Positions 35,873-44,207 of a DNA stretch of 64,000 nucleotides are shown one piece after another. Source of the stretch: Conexibacter sp. (GTDB lineage: Bacteria > Actinomycetota > Thermoleophilia > Solirubrobacterales > 70-9); assembly GCA_018263295.1 (NCBI GenBank), contig JADFCZ010000005.1, positions 20,843 to 84,842 of the forward strand, read 5' to 3'. The notes beneath the pieces were generated by a model that did no database searches, was not told where the DNA came from, and saw only the letters and a list, made by a program, of their open reading frames with translations. Each line of letters begins with the position of its first letter. Within the stretch, counting starts at the first letter, position 1. The position numbers were made by a program, and so were the translations under genes.

Positions 35873-36856
35873 GTGAGCACGCCACCCCCGACGCAATCGG
35901 CGGCGCCGCCGGAGCGCGAGCACAAGACCCGCTCCCGGGCACGGCCCGGCGGAATCGCGATCGAGAAGGTCCAGGGGCTGCCCTTCCGCGAGCGCAAGCC
36001 GCGCTGGCTGAAGGTGCCGCCGCCCGGCGGGCCGAAGTACCGCGAGCTGAAGTCGCAGATCAAGGCCGAGGGCCTCCACACGGTTTGCGCCGAGGCCAAC
36101 TGCCCGAACATCGGCGAGTGCTGGGAGCGCGGCACCGCGACCTTCATGATCCTCGGCGACACCTGCACCCGGCGCTGCGGCTTCTGCAACGTCAACACGG
36201 GCAAGCCGACCTGGAACGACCCGCTCGAGCCGGCTCGGGTGGCCCGCTCGGTCGCGCAGATGGGCCTCAAGCACGCGGTCATCACGTCGGTCGACCGCGA
36301 TGACCTGCCCGACTACGGCGCGAGCGCCTTCGTCGGCGTCATCCGCTCGATCCGGATCCAGGCGCCCGGCTGCAATGTCGAGGTGCTGACGCCCGATTTC
36401 CGGGGCCAGGAGATGCCGCTCGCAAAGGTGCTCGCCGAGCGCCCCGACGTTTTCAACCACAACGTCGAGGTCGTCCCCCGGCTCTATCCGATGGCGCGCC
36501 GCGGCTCGAGGTTCGAGCGCTCGGCACGGGTGCTGAGGACGGCGAAGGAGATGGGCGGGCGCGACGTGATCACGAAGTCGGGGCTGATGGTCGGCCTCGG
36601 CGAGTCCTTCGACGAGATGGTCGAGACGTTCGGCATCCTCCGCGAGCACCGCGTCCAGGTGCTGACCGTCGGCCAGTACCTGCGCCCGACGGAGCGGCAC
36701 CTGCCGGTCGTCCGTTACTGGGAGCCGGAGGAGTTCGAGGCGCTCGCCGCCGAGGCGCGGAAGATCGGCTTCGAGTCGGTCGCGGCGGGCCCGCTCGTCC
36801 GCTCGAGCTACCACGCCGACGAGAGCGCCCGCGAGGCGCTCGCCGCCGGCGCCTAG
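35873..36856 (+). CDS. lipA: lipoyl synthase
   Basis: CAEANCPNIGECW and radical-SAM CTRRCGFCNV cysteine motifs. Confidence 0.96.
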   Translation: MSTPPPTQSAAPPEREHKTRSRARPGGIAIEKVQGLPFRERKPRWLKVPPPGGPKYRELKSQIKAEGLHTVCAEANCPNIGECWERGTATFMILGDTCTRRCGFCNVNTGKPTWNDPLEPARVARSVAQMGLKHAVITSVDRDDLPDYGASAFVGVIRSIRIQAPGCNVEVLTPDFRGQEMPLAKVLAERPDVFNHNVEVVPRLYPMARRGSRFERSARVLRTAKEMGGRDVITKSGLMVGLGESFDEMVETFGILREHRVQVLTVGQYLRPTERHLPVVRYWEPEEFEALAAEARKIGFESVAAGPLVRSSYHADESAREALAAGA

Positions 36857-36914
36857 ACGCAGCCGCCCGGATGACGGACCCGCGCCGCACGGCGGGATCG
36901 CCCGCGCGGCGCCG

Positions 36915-37778
36915 ATGGGCCAACCTATTGGCGTGATCCCGCTCAAGGACAGCGCCACCCAGGGCAGGCCGCCGCGGGTGACGATCGCGTTGATCGTCGT
37001 CGGCTTCCTCGTGCTCTGCTGGCAGCTGACGCTGTCCGGCGAGGACTCCACGAGCCCGCAGCTCGCGGCCGAGCACGTCTCGAAGCGCGACCAGGCGGCG
37101 ATCGAGCTCGGAGCGATTCCGTTCCGGCTGACCCATCCCGGCAGCGCCTGCGGCATCGGCTCGGAGGGAATCGTCTGCGGCGAGAACGGGCTCGTCGAAG
37201 CGGGCGGCACGGTCGGGACGCTGATTCCCGACAACCTCGACCAGGCGCCCTGGTGGCTGACGCCGACGACCGCGACCTTCCTCGACGCCGACATCCTCCA
37301 CTTCGCGATCACGATGCTCTTCCTCTGGATCTTCGGAGTGGCGGTCGAGCGGCTGATCGGCGGGCCGCGCTTCCTGTTGCTCTTCCTCGTCGCGGGATAC
37401 GGGGCCGCCTACGCGCAGAGCTTCGTCGACCCCGCCGCGACCGGCCCGGTGATCGGCGCCGCCGGCGCCGTTTCCGGTGCACTCGGCGCCTACATCGTCC
37501 TGCGCCCGCGCGGGCGGATCGTGACGCTCAGCGTCGTGCCCGGCTTCGGCGGATTACTGCTGATCCCGGCCGCGATCGTGATCGCCGGATGGTTCGCGCT
37601 CCAGCTCATCCCCGGCGTCGGGAACCTCGCCTCGACCGACATCGCCAGCGGCGGCGGCGCCTATCTGGCGCACGTCGGCGGGTTCGCGGTCGGGGTGCTC
37701 GCCGGCTGGTTCGCCGCGCGGAGCGGACGGCTCCGGAGCGGGTCGACGGCCGCTCCCGGCGCCGTGGCGGCGGGCTGA
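36915..37778 (+). CDS. rhomboid-family membrane protein, predicted catalytically inactive
   Basis: HFAITMLFLWIFGVAVERLIGGPRFLLLFLVAGYGAAYAQ, PVIGAAGAVSGALGAYIVLRPRGRIVTL, YLAHVGGFAVGVLAG. Confidence 0.8.
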   Translation: MGQPIGVIPLKDSATQGRPPRVTIALIVVGFLVLCWQLTLSGEDSTSPQLAAEHVSKRDQAAIELGAIPFRLTHPGSACGIGSEGIVCGENGLVEAGGTVGTLIPDNLDQAPWWLTPTTATFLDADILHFAITMLFLWIFGVAVERLIGGPRFLLLFLVAGYGAAYAQSFVDPAATGPVIGAAGAVSGALGAYIVLRPRGRIVTLSVVPGFGGLLLIPAAIVIAGWFALQLIPGVGNLASTDIASGGGAYLAHVGGFAVGVLAGWFAARSGRLRSGSTAAPGAVAAG

Positions 37779-37779
37779 C

Positions 37780-37974
37780 GTGGGCGGCCGGCCGGCGTCG
37801 CTGATCGCGGGGGCGGTCCTGTTCCTGATCGTGTTCGGCGGGCTGACCGTCGGCGCGCTCGCGACGGCCGAGCTCAACGTCGCGACGGTGGTGATCGCGA
37901 TCGTCTCGATATTCGTCTGCGTCGCGGTGGTACTGGCGCTGATCGGCGCAGTGCGCAATCCTCCAGAGGAATGA
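37780..37974 (+). CDS. small membrane protein (64 aa)
   Basis: Two hydrophobic segments; tightly packed between neighbours (4-bp overlap with the next ORF). Confidence 0.55.
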   Translation: MGGRPASLIAGAVLFLIVFGGLTVGALATAELNVATVVIAIVSIFVCVAVVLALIGAVRNPPEE

Positions 37975-38546
37975 AACGCGCGCTCCCGATCGCAATTGGA
38001 CTGCTGGCTCTCGTCGCGGCGCTCGCGGCCGCGCAGATGGCGACCGGTGCCGGGGGCGGCTCGAAGCAGAGCTGTCGCGGGCTCAAGGTGACGATCACCG
38101 AGAACGAGAAGGGCGACCCGATCGGCGCCGGCAAGGACGTCGTTCTCGGGACCAACAAGCGCGACGTCGTCAACCTCGGCGGCGGCGACGACAAGTTCTA
38201 CGGCGCCGGCAAAGACGACGTCGCCTGTAGCGGCGGCGGCGAGGACCTGCTGCTCGGAGGCGACGGTGACGACTCGATGTTCGGTGGCGGTGGCGACGAC
38301 TTCAGCAAGGGCCAGGCCGCCGGCGGGCTCGCGAACCCGCCCCGCGTCGTCGGCGGGCCCGGCGACGACGACCTCCACGGCGGCGGCGGCAAGGACGCAA
38401 TGTACGGCAGCTCCGGCGACGACAAGTCCTACGGGGGCGGCGGGAACGACCTCTTCGACGCCGGCGACGGCAACGACCTCTGCGACGGCGGCAGCGGCAG
38501 CGACAGCTCCAACGGCACCTGCGAGTCGCTGAAGAGCGTCCCCTAG
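37971..38546 (+). CDS. exported RTX-like (hemolysin-type calcium-binding) Gly/Asp-repeat protein
   Basis: Signal peptide then GGGDDKFYGAGKDD..GGGEDLLLGGDGDDSMFGGGGDD..GGPGDDDLHGGGGKD.. repeats. Confidence 0.8.
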   Translation: MKRALPIAIGLLALVAALAAAQMATGAGGGSKQSCRGLKVTITENEKGDPIGAGKDVVLGTNKRDVVNLGGGDDKFYGAGKDDVACSGGGEDLLLGGDGDDSMFGGGGDDFSKGQAAGGLANPPRVVGGPGDDDLHGGGGKDAMYGSSGDDKSYGGGGNDLFDAGDGNDLCDGGSGSDSSNGTCESLKSVP

Positions 38547-38550
38547 GACC

Positions 38551-39168
38551 GTGGGGTCGGGTACCGGCCGCGGGCTGTCGGCCGCGGGCCTCGCGTCGCT
38601 GTTCGCGATCGGGGCGGTCGGCGGGCTGATCGGGGACATGTGCCACGTCGAGTCGGGCACGACCGTCTACCTCGAGGATCCCCTCCCCTACGTCTGGAAG
38701 AGCCAGCTCTGGTTCCCGTTCATGGTCGGCGCCGGCACGGCCGCGCTCGGATGGATCCGGGTCCGGATCGACGGCGGCGAGGAACGGCGGGCGGGCGATG
38801 CCGACCGGCTCCGGCGCGCGGCGCTGATGATCGCCGCAGTCGTCGGCCTCTACGCGCTGACCGCGCTGATGCGCGGCGAGCCGCAGCCGGCGGCGATCGT
38901 GCTCGTCTACGCGCTCGCCCTCGTCATCGCCGCCGCCTTCGCGACCGGACCGGGCGACCTCGTCTGCGCCTGCCTCGCGGCGCTCTTCGGCGTCGGCACC
39001 GAGATCGTCCTGGCCGCCGCCGACACCTTCGCCTACGCGAGCGACATCGGCCGCTTCGCGGGCGTGGCGACCTGGCTGCCGGGGCTCTACCTCGCCTACG
39101 GGGTCGTGGCCGGGCAACTCGGGCTGCTTCTGGCGGCAGAGCCGCGGGAGGCGCCGCCCTCAGGCTGA
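38551..39168 (+). CDS. hypothetical multi-TM protein
   Basis: 205 aa hydrophobic ORF; the overlapping antisense ORF is not credible. Confidence 0.65.
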   Translation: MGSGTGRGLSAAGLASLFAIGAVGGLIGDMCHVESGTTVYLEDPLPYVWKSQLWFPFMVGAGTAALGWIRVRIDGGEERRAGDADRLRRAALMIAAVVGLYALTALMRGEPQPAAIVLVYALALVIAAAFATGPGDLVCACLAALFGVGTEIVLAAADTFAYASDIGRFAGVATWLPGLYLAYGVVAGQLGLLLAAEPREAPPSG

Positions 39169-39888
39169 GGCGGGGCCGGCCGGCGGCAGCGGGCTGCGAG
39201 CGGGGATGGCGGCGATGACCCCGATTGCGATCGCCGCCGGCACCCAGACGAGCAGCCCGGCCTCGCCGGAGAGCAGCAGTGCGACGATCAGGCCGCTGAC
39301 CGCATAGACGGCGAGGATCAGCCCGAGCTCCCACAGCGGCAGCTCGCTGCGCGGACCGACGACCCCGCGGCTCCGCTCGGTGACCCCGGCAGCGAGCAGC
39401 ATCAGTACCCCCGTGACGGCGCTGACGTTGGCGCCGCGGATGCCGAGGCCGAGGAAGACGGCACCCTGGATCCCGGCCGAGAGCGCCGCCACCGCGGCGA
39501 CGAGGACTGCCCCCGATGTGGCCGGGCGCGGATCGCCGATCAGCGTCCAGAGGAGGGCGAACGCGACCAGCAGAGCGGCGTGGACGAGCAGCGGCCGCCG
39601 CACGGGCCCGGGCCAGCCGCTCGAACCGACCGTCCGGACCATCGCCACCGCGACCGCGGTGCCGGCCATGAAGGCCGCGAGCGCGGCGACCAGGACCGTG
39701 AAGCCGCTCCACTCTCCCCCAGCCGCGGTGATTCCGAGCTGCACGAGGTCGCCGGTCACCGCTGATACGAAGACGGTCCCGAGCGCGACGAACGTCAGCC
39801 CGTCGAGCCACCCCGCGATCACGGCGAGCGCGAGGATGACGACCCGGACACGGGGATCCCGCCCCAGCGATCGCTCGGCGTCGGCCAT
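39160..39888 (-). CDS. DUF1275 (YoaK-like) membrane protein
   Basis: AGWLDGLTFVALGTVFVSAVTGDLVQLGI; FMAGTAVA. Confidence 0.8.
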   Translation of the reverse strand: MADAERSLGRDPRVRVVILALAVIAGWLDGLTFVALGTVFVSAVTGDLVQLGITAAGGEWSGFTVLVAALAAFMAGTAVAVAMVRTVGSSGWPGPVRRPLLVHAALLVAFALLWTLIGDPRPATSGAVLVAAVAALSAGIQGAVFLGLGIRGANVSAVTGVLMLLAAGVTERSRGVVGPRSELPLWELGLILAVYAVSGLIVALLLSGEAGLLVWVPAAIAIGVIAAIPARSPLPPAGPASA

Positions 39889-40001
39889 CGGCGGAGCCTG
39901 ACGCGGGGTCCCGACGGAGCCGCGGCGAATCGGGCAACTCCCGTCACAGTGCGTGGCATTCATGTCTTGATCGGTGTCACCCCCACGCCTAGCCTCGGGG
40001 G

Positions 40002-40439
40002 ATGGCACCGACCAAGCGCAAGGGCGACCTCGCCGAGCGCAAGGTGGCCGCTCACCTGGCCGAACTCGGCTACCGAATCGCCTTCCCCTTCGGAGAGGAT
40101 TGGAACTACGACCTGATCCTGATCCGCGGAGAGAAGTTCGAACGCGTCCAGGTGAAGCACGCGACGTCGGATGGTCACGTGATTCCCGTTCGTTGCAGCT
40201 CCTCATCGCTCACCAATGGAAAGGTGAGACGGATCAAGCGTTACACCGCAGAGATGGTCGACTGGATAGCTGTTTACGACTCCACCACTGCGCTCTGCGT
40301 CTACGTGCCGGCCTCGATGCTGGGGCAAGGCCGACGGCAGGTGAGCATCCGCCTTACCCCGACGATGAATGGTCAACGCGCTCTCACTCACCATGCCATT
40401 CAGTTCCGAACACCCGAACTGGACGGATCCCTTATCTAA
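40002..40439 (+). CDS. PD-(D/E)XK endonuclease, homing/group I intron-associated type (PDDEXK_5-like)
   Basis: KGDLAERKVAAHLAELGYRIAFPFGEDWNYDLILIRGEKFERVQVKHATS. Confidence 0.75.
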   Translation: MAPTKRKGDLAERKVAAHLAELGYRIAFPFGEDWNYDLILIRGEKFERVQVKHATSDGHVIPVRCSSSSLTNGKVRRIKRYTAEMVDWIAVYDSTTALCVYVPASMLGQGRRQVSIRLTPTMNGQRALTHHAIQFRTPELDGSLI

Positions 40440-40443
40440 CGAA

Positions 40444-40517
40444 TGGAGCCAGTCGGATTCGAACCGACGACCTCCTGAATGCAAATCAGGCGCTCTAGCC
40501 AACTGAGCTATGGCCCC
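40444..40517 (-). tRNA. tRNA-Ala(UGC)
   Basis: Minus strand GGGGCCATAGCTCAGTTGGCTAGAGCGCCTGATTTGCATTCAGGAGGTCGTCGGTTCGAATCCGACTGGCTCCA; cloverleaf, anticodon TGC, G3:U70. Confidence 0.97.
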
Positions 40518-40613
40518 GTGACCTGATCGGTCCCGGCGATTGTAGGTAGGCCGCCGCGGGTACGTGGCTGTGCGAGGATGGCCGTCGGCCAGCCGTCAAC
40601 CGGGAGGAGACCG

Positions 40614-41909
40614 ATGGCAACCGAGGCGTTGAAGGAGTCCGACTCCGACCCGAGGGTCCGGCGGGCGCGAGTCTCCGAGCTGGAGGTCGTGCGCCACCAC
40701 TTCGACCGGGCCTGGGACAGCCTCGGCCTGAAGGAGGACGCGCGGCAGATCTTCTGGGAGCCCTATCGGGAGATCTCCGTCCAGATCCCGATCAAGCTCT
40801 CCGACGGGGAGATGCACGTCTTCCACGGCTTCCGGATCCAGCACAACGGCGCCCGCGGCCCCTACAAAGGCGGCATGCGCTTCCACCCCGAGGTCGACGT
40901 CGACGAGGTCCGCGCGCTCGCCTCGATGATGACCTGGAAGACCGCCGTCGCCGGCATCCCGTTCGGGGGCGCCAAGGGCGGCGTCAACGTCGACACCCGC
41001 GGCCTCAAGGAGCACGAGCTCGAGGGGATCGCGCGGGCGCTGATGGACAAGATCGCGAAGCTGGTCGGCCCCAACCGCGACATCCCCGCACCCGACATCG
41101 GCACGAACGCCCAGACGATGGCCTGGCTGATGGACGAGTTCGGCAAGCTCAACGGCCATACCCCGGCGGTCGTCACCGGCAAGCCGATCTCGCTCGAGGG
41201 CTCCTACGGCCGCGAGGCGGCCACCGGCCGCGGCTGCGTCGTCATGTTCGAGGAGGCGGCGCAGAAGCTCGGCATGGACCCGGCGGAGACGACATTCATG
41301 GTCCAGGGGTTCGGCAATGTCGGCTCCTGGATCGCCCGGATCATGCAGGGGCTCGGTGCGAAGATGGTCGCCGTCGCCGACCAGGACGGGGCGATCCGCA
41401 GCGAAGCGGGCATCGACGCCGACCGGCTCGTCGAGCACGTCCACGTCCACGGCGGCAAGCTCACCGAGTTCTCCGAGGCCGAGGAGATCGACGGCGGCGA
41501 CTTCTACGAGGTCCCCTGTGACGTCTTCTTCCCCGCCGCGCTCGGCGGCATGGTCCACGAGGACAACGCCTGCGTCTTCAACTTCAAGGTCATGGTCGAG
41601 GGCGCCAACAACCCGACAACCTTCGCCGCCGATCAGATCCTCGCCGACAACGGCGTCTACGTCGTCCCCGACCTGATCGCCAACGCGGGCGGCGTCGTCG
41701 TCTCCTACTTCGAGTGGGTCCAGAACCTCCAGCACTTCCGCTGGGAGGAGGACGCCGTCAACGACATGCTTCGCGGCGTCATGACCCGCACCTTCGGCGA
41801 GGTCTCCGCCCGCGCGGAGAAGGACGGCAAGTCGCTCCGAGAGGCGGCGTTCGAGATCGGTATCGACCGCGTCGTCGAGGCAAGTCGAACCCGCGGCTAC
41901 TTCAGCTAG
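40614..41909 (+). CDS. gdhA: Glu/Leu/Phe/Val dehydrogenase (glutamate dehydrogenase)
   Basis: HNGARGPYKGGMRFHPEVDVDEVRALASMMTWKTAVAGIPFGGAKGG; ATG 40614 with RBS gggagg. Confidence 0.95.
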   Translation: MATEALKESDSDPRVRRARVSELEVVRHHFDRAWDSLGLKEDARQIFWEPYREISVQIPIKLSDGEMHVFHGFRIQHNGARGPYKGGMRFHPEVDVDEVRALASMMTWKTAVAGIPFGGAKGGVNVDTRGLKEHELEGIARALMDKIAKLVGPNRDIPAPDIGTNAQTMAWLMDEFGKLNGHTPAVVTGKPISLEGSYGREAATGRGCVVMFEEAAQKLGMDPAETTFMVQGFGNVGSWIARIMQGLGAKMVAVADQDGAIRSEAGIDADRLVEHVHVHGGKLTEFSEAEEIDGGDFYEVPCDVFFPAALGGMVHEDNACVFNFKVMVEGANNPTTFAADQILADNGVYVVPDLIANAGGVVVSYFEWVQNLQHFRWEEDAVNDMLRGVMTRTFGEVSARAEKDGKSLREAAFEIGIDRVVEASRTRGYFS

Positions 41910-41916
41910 CCGCGAG

Positions 41917-42038
41917 GCCCGTCAGTCGGTACTGACGCGGCCGGGAGCCGCCGGATCAAGGAAGAGGTCGGCGACGCGTGCTTCTGCACGCGAGCCGGCC
42001 GATGACGCCGAGCCCGGCGCCTCCCGGCCCGTCAGTCG
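41917..42038 (+). ncRNA. candidate structured RNA (copy B), 3' of gdhA in a convergent intergenic region
   Basis: GGCCGGGAG/CTCCCGGCC, CGCCGG/CCGGCG, GTCGGC/GCCGGC, CGCGTGC-TTCT-GCACGCG; core shared with copy A. Alternative upstream hairpin CGTCAGT-CGGT-ACTGACG. Confidence 0.5.
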
Positions 42039-42769
42039 AAGTCGAAGTCCTTGGGTTCGCCTTGTTCGAACCAGAGGTCTTCGCCGTCGGGCGCGTCCTT
42101 GAGGAAGTCGGGGGTCTCCTCGAGCAGGTCCTCGTCGCTCTCGTCGTCCTCGGATCGCGCCTCGACGGTCTTGCCGGGAAGCTGGTCGAACTCGAGCGAC
42201 TCGTGCTCGCCCGTCGGGTCGGCCGGGATCTCGGGCTCGCCGGTGCCGGGCTCCTCGGAGGGTGAGACGTGCGGGACGTCCATCTCGGCCGAGTCGGGAG
42301 CCGGCGACGGGGCGGCGGCCTCGAGCTCGTCGGAGAGGGAGGTGACCTCCGGGGCCGGGTGGTCGACGGTGTCGTCGAGGTGCGGGTGCTCCTCGCGGGC
42401 CCGCTCCGCCTGGGTCTTGAAGCTCTCCTCGAGATCGAAGTCGCCGAGGTCGGCGTCCTCGACGTCGAAGATCGCCTCCTCGGGCGCCTCCGGGATCGGC
42501 TGCTCGACCGACTCCGGCTCAGCCGCCGGCGCTGCGGCCTGCGGTGCGACCGTGGTCGGGTCCTCGCCGCCGCCGAAATCGGGCGCCTCGCCGGCGTCCT
42601 CGGGGACGGCCTCGAGGGCCGGCTCCTCACCGGTCTCGAACTCGGGATCGCCCGGCCGCGCGGTGGGGCCGAACACTTCCTGCTCGAGCTGGTCGAGCTC
42701 CGAGCTGGCCGCGCCGTGCTGGCGCTTCAGCTCGAGATGCTCACGGATCGCGTCGTCGAGGATTCCCAT
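42032..42769 (-). CDS. highly acidic, low-complexity hypothetical protein
   Basis: MGILDDAIREHLELKRQHGAASSELDQLEQEVFGP... then Glu/Asp/Pro/Ala-rich, ending KDFDFD. Confidence 0.75.
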   Translation of the reverse strand: MGILDDAIREHLELKRQHGAASSELDQLEQEVFGPTARPGDPEFETGEEPALEAVPEDAGEAPDFGGGEDPTTVAPQAAAPAAEPESVEQPIPEAPEEAIFDVEDADLGDFDLEESFKTQAERAREEHPHLDDTVDHPAPEVTSLSDELEAAAPSPAPDSAEMDVPHVSPSEEPGTGEPEIPADPTGEHESLEFDQLPGKTVEARSEDDESDEDLLEETPDFLKDAPDGEDLWFEQGEPKDFDFD

Positions 42770-42912
42770 GGATCTGAAGGGTTGCAGATGCCGCCGGGTC
42801 CCGGACGGCTTGAACGACGGCTTGCTTCGCCGCTTGCGTCAGATCCCCTGCGCTCTCTCACGACCACACTGAGAGCCAAGTATCCTCCGGCCTGCGGAGC
42901 GACACCGCACTT

Positions 42913-42985
42913 GGGGCTATAGCTCAGCTGGAAGAGCGCCTGGATCGCACCCAGGAGGTCGCCGGTTCGAGTCCGGCTAGCTCCA
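42913..42985 (+). tRNA. tRNA-Ala(CGC)
   Basis: GGGGCTATAGCTCAGCTGGAAGAGCGCCTGGATCGCACCCAGGAGGTCGCCGGTTCGAGTCCGGCTAGCTCCA; anticodon CGC, G3:U70. Confidence 0.97.
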
Positions 42986-42994
42986 CTGCCGGCA

Positions 42995-44203
42995 TTACCG
43001 CGAGGGGGGCGGCTGGAACGGATCGGAGAACTTGGGGTTCTTCGCCACCGACCGGTCGGTGAGCGACTCGAGGAACGCGAGGAGATCCGCCTTCTGGCGA
43101 TCGCTGAGGTTGAGCGGTGCGATCAGCGGGTCCTTGTAGGGGCTGTCCCGGCCGTCGCCGGCGAAGGGCCCTTCCTCGATCAGCCGGCCCCCTCTGGAGT
43201 AGTGGTCGATGACACCCTCGAGCGTCGCGATCGACCCGTCGTGCATGTACGGCGCGGTGAGGGCGACGTTCCGCAGCGAGGGCGCCTTGAACTTCCCCGT
43301 GTCGCGCTTGCGGCCTGTGATCGCGGCGAGCCCCTGGTTGTCCTCCGGGTAGGCCCCGGTCCCGCCGATGTTGTAGAGGCCGTTGTTGTGGAAGAGCACG
43401 GGCGCTCGCGGGGCGCCGGCGTAGGTGGCCTGGTCGCTGAACAGGAACGTCCCGTGGCAGTGATGGCACCCGGCGTCCTCGCCCAGGAAGAGGTCCATGC
43501 CGCGGCTCTGCGATTCGGTGAGCTCGGCCTTGCCGCGGAGGTAGCGGTCGTATCGGGACTTGGCCGAGACGATGCTGCGCTGGAAGGAGGCGATCGAGCG
43601 GACGATGTTCGTCCAGCGGATCGGGTGCCGGGCCCCCTTGAAGGCGCGGGGGAAGTGCTTGCGATACCAGCGGTCGCGCTGGATCCGGTTCAGGACGGCA
43701 CCGCGGTTGTTGTCGTTGATGCCGAGCTCGACCGGATGGGTCGCGAACAACGGGACCTGCATCTGCGTCTCGAGCGTGAGCAATGCGGGATTCGCCCACG
43801 TAAGCGTCGAATTGTAGGCGACGTTGACGAGCGAAGGTGCGCTGCGGGGCAGCGTCTGGCCGGTCGAACCGACCGGCTGCGCGCGCCCGTCGGTGAACGC
43901 CAGGGCCTGCTCGTGACAGCTCGCGCAGGACTGGGTCGCGTTGCCCGAGAGCCTCGTGTCGTAGAAGAGCCGGCGCCCGACCGCGACCTTCGCCGCCGTC
44001 ATCGGGTTGTCGCTCGGCACCCGCGCCTTCGGGAATCCCGCCGGCGTCGCAAACGGGGAGGGCGGGTCGGGTCGGCGGTCCGCCAGCGCGGTCAGGCCGG
44101 TGACCGCCAGGATGCACGCGGTCCAGAACGCCACCGAAACGGCGCGTACCGCAAAGCGGCGCGGGGCCTCCGTACGAACCCTCTTCCTTCGGAGGCCCCG
44201 CAT
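42995..44203 (-). CDS. mbnH: di-heme cytochrome c peroxidase / MauG-family enzyme, MbnH-like
   Basis: CASCHEQALAFTDG and CHHCHGTF heme motifs; RLFYDTRLSGNATQSC; 4 nt after an MbnP-like ORF. Confidence 0.82.
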   Translation of the reverse strand: MRGLRRKRVRTEAPRRFAVRAVSVAFWTACILAVTGLTALADRRPDPPSPFATPAGFPKARVPSDNPMTAAKVAVGRRLFYDTRLSGNATQSCASCHEQALAFTDGRAQPVGSTGQTLPRSAPSLVNVAYNSTLTWANPALLTLETQMQVPLFATHPVELGINDNNRGAVLNRIQRDRWYRKHFPRAFKGARHPIRWTNIVRSIASFQRSIVSAKSRYDRYLRGKAELTESQSRGMDLFLGEDAGCHHCHGTFLFSDQATYAGAPRAPVLFHNNGLYNIGGTGAYPEDNQGLAAITGRKRDTGKFKAPSLRNVALTAPYMHDGSIATLEGVIDHYSRGGRLIEEGPFAGDGRDSPYKDPLIAPLNLSDRQKADLLAFLESLTDRSVAKNPKFSDPFQPPPSR

Positions 44204-44207
44204 CCGC

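Noticed and set aside
33361-36285. 974-aa minus-strand ORF
   Set aside because: Antisense to well-supported P450, methyltransferase and lipA genes; GC-frame artefact with low-complexity Arg/Gly/Asp composition.
38170-38500. GGCGGCGGCGACGAC-like DNA repeats as possible CRISPR or minisatellite
   Set aside because: In-frame coding repeats of an RTX-like protein; no constant repeat with unique spacers.
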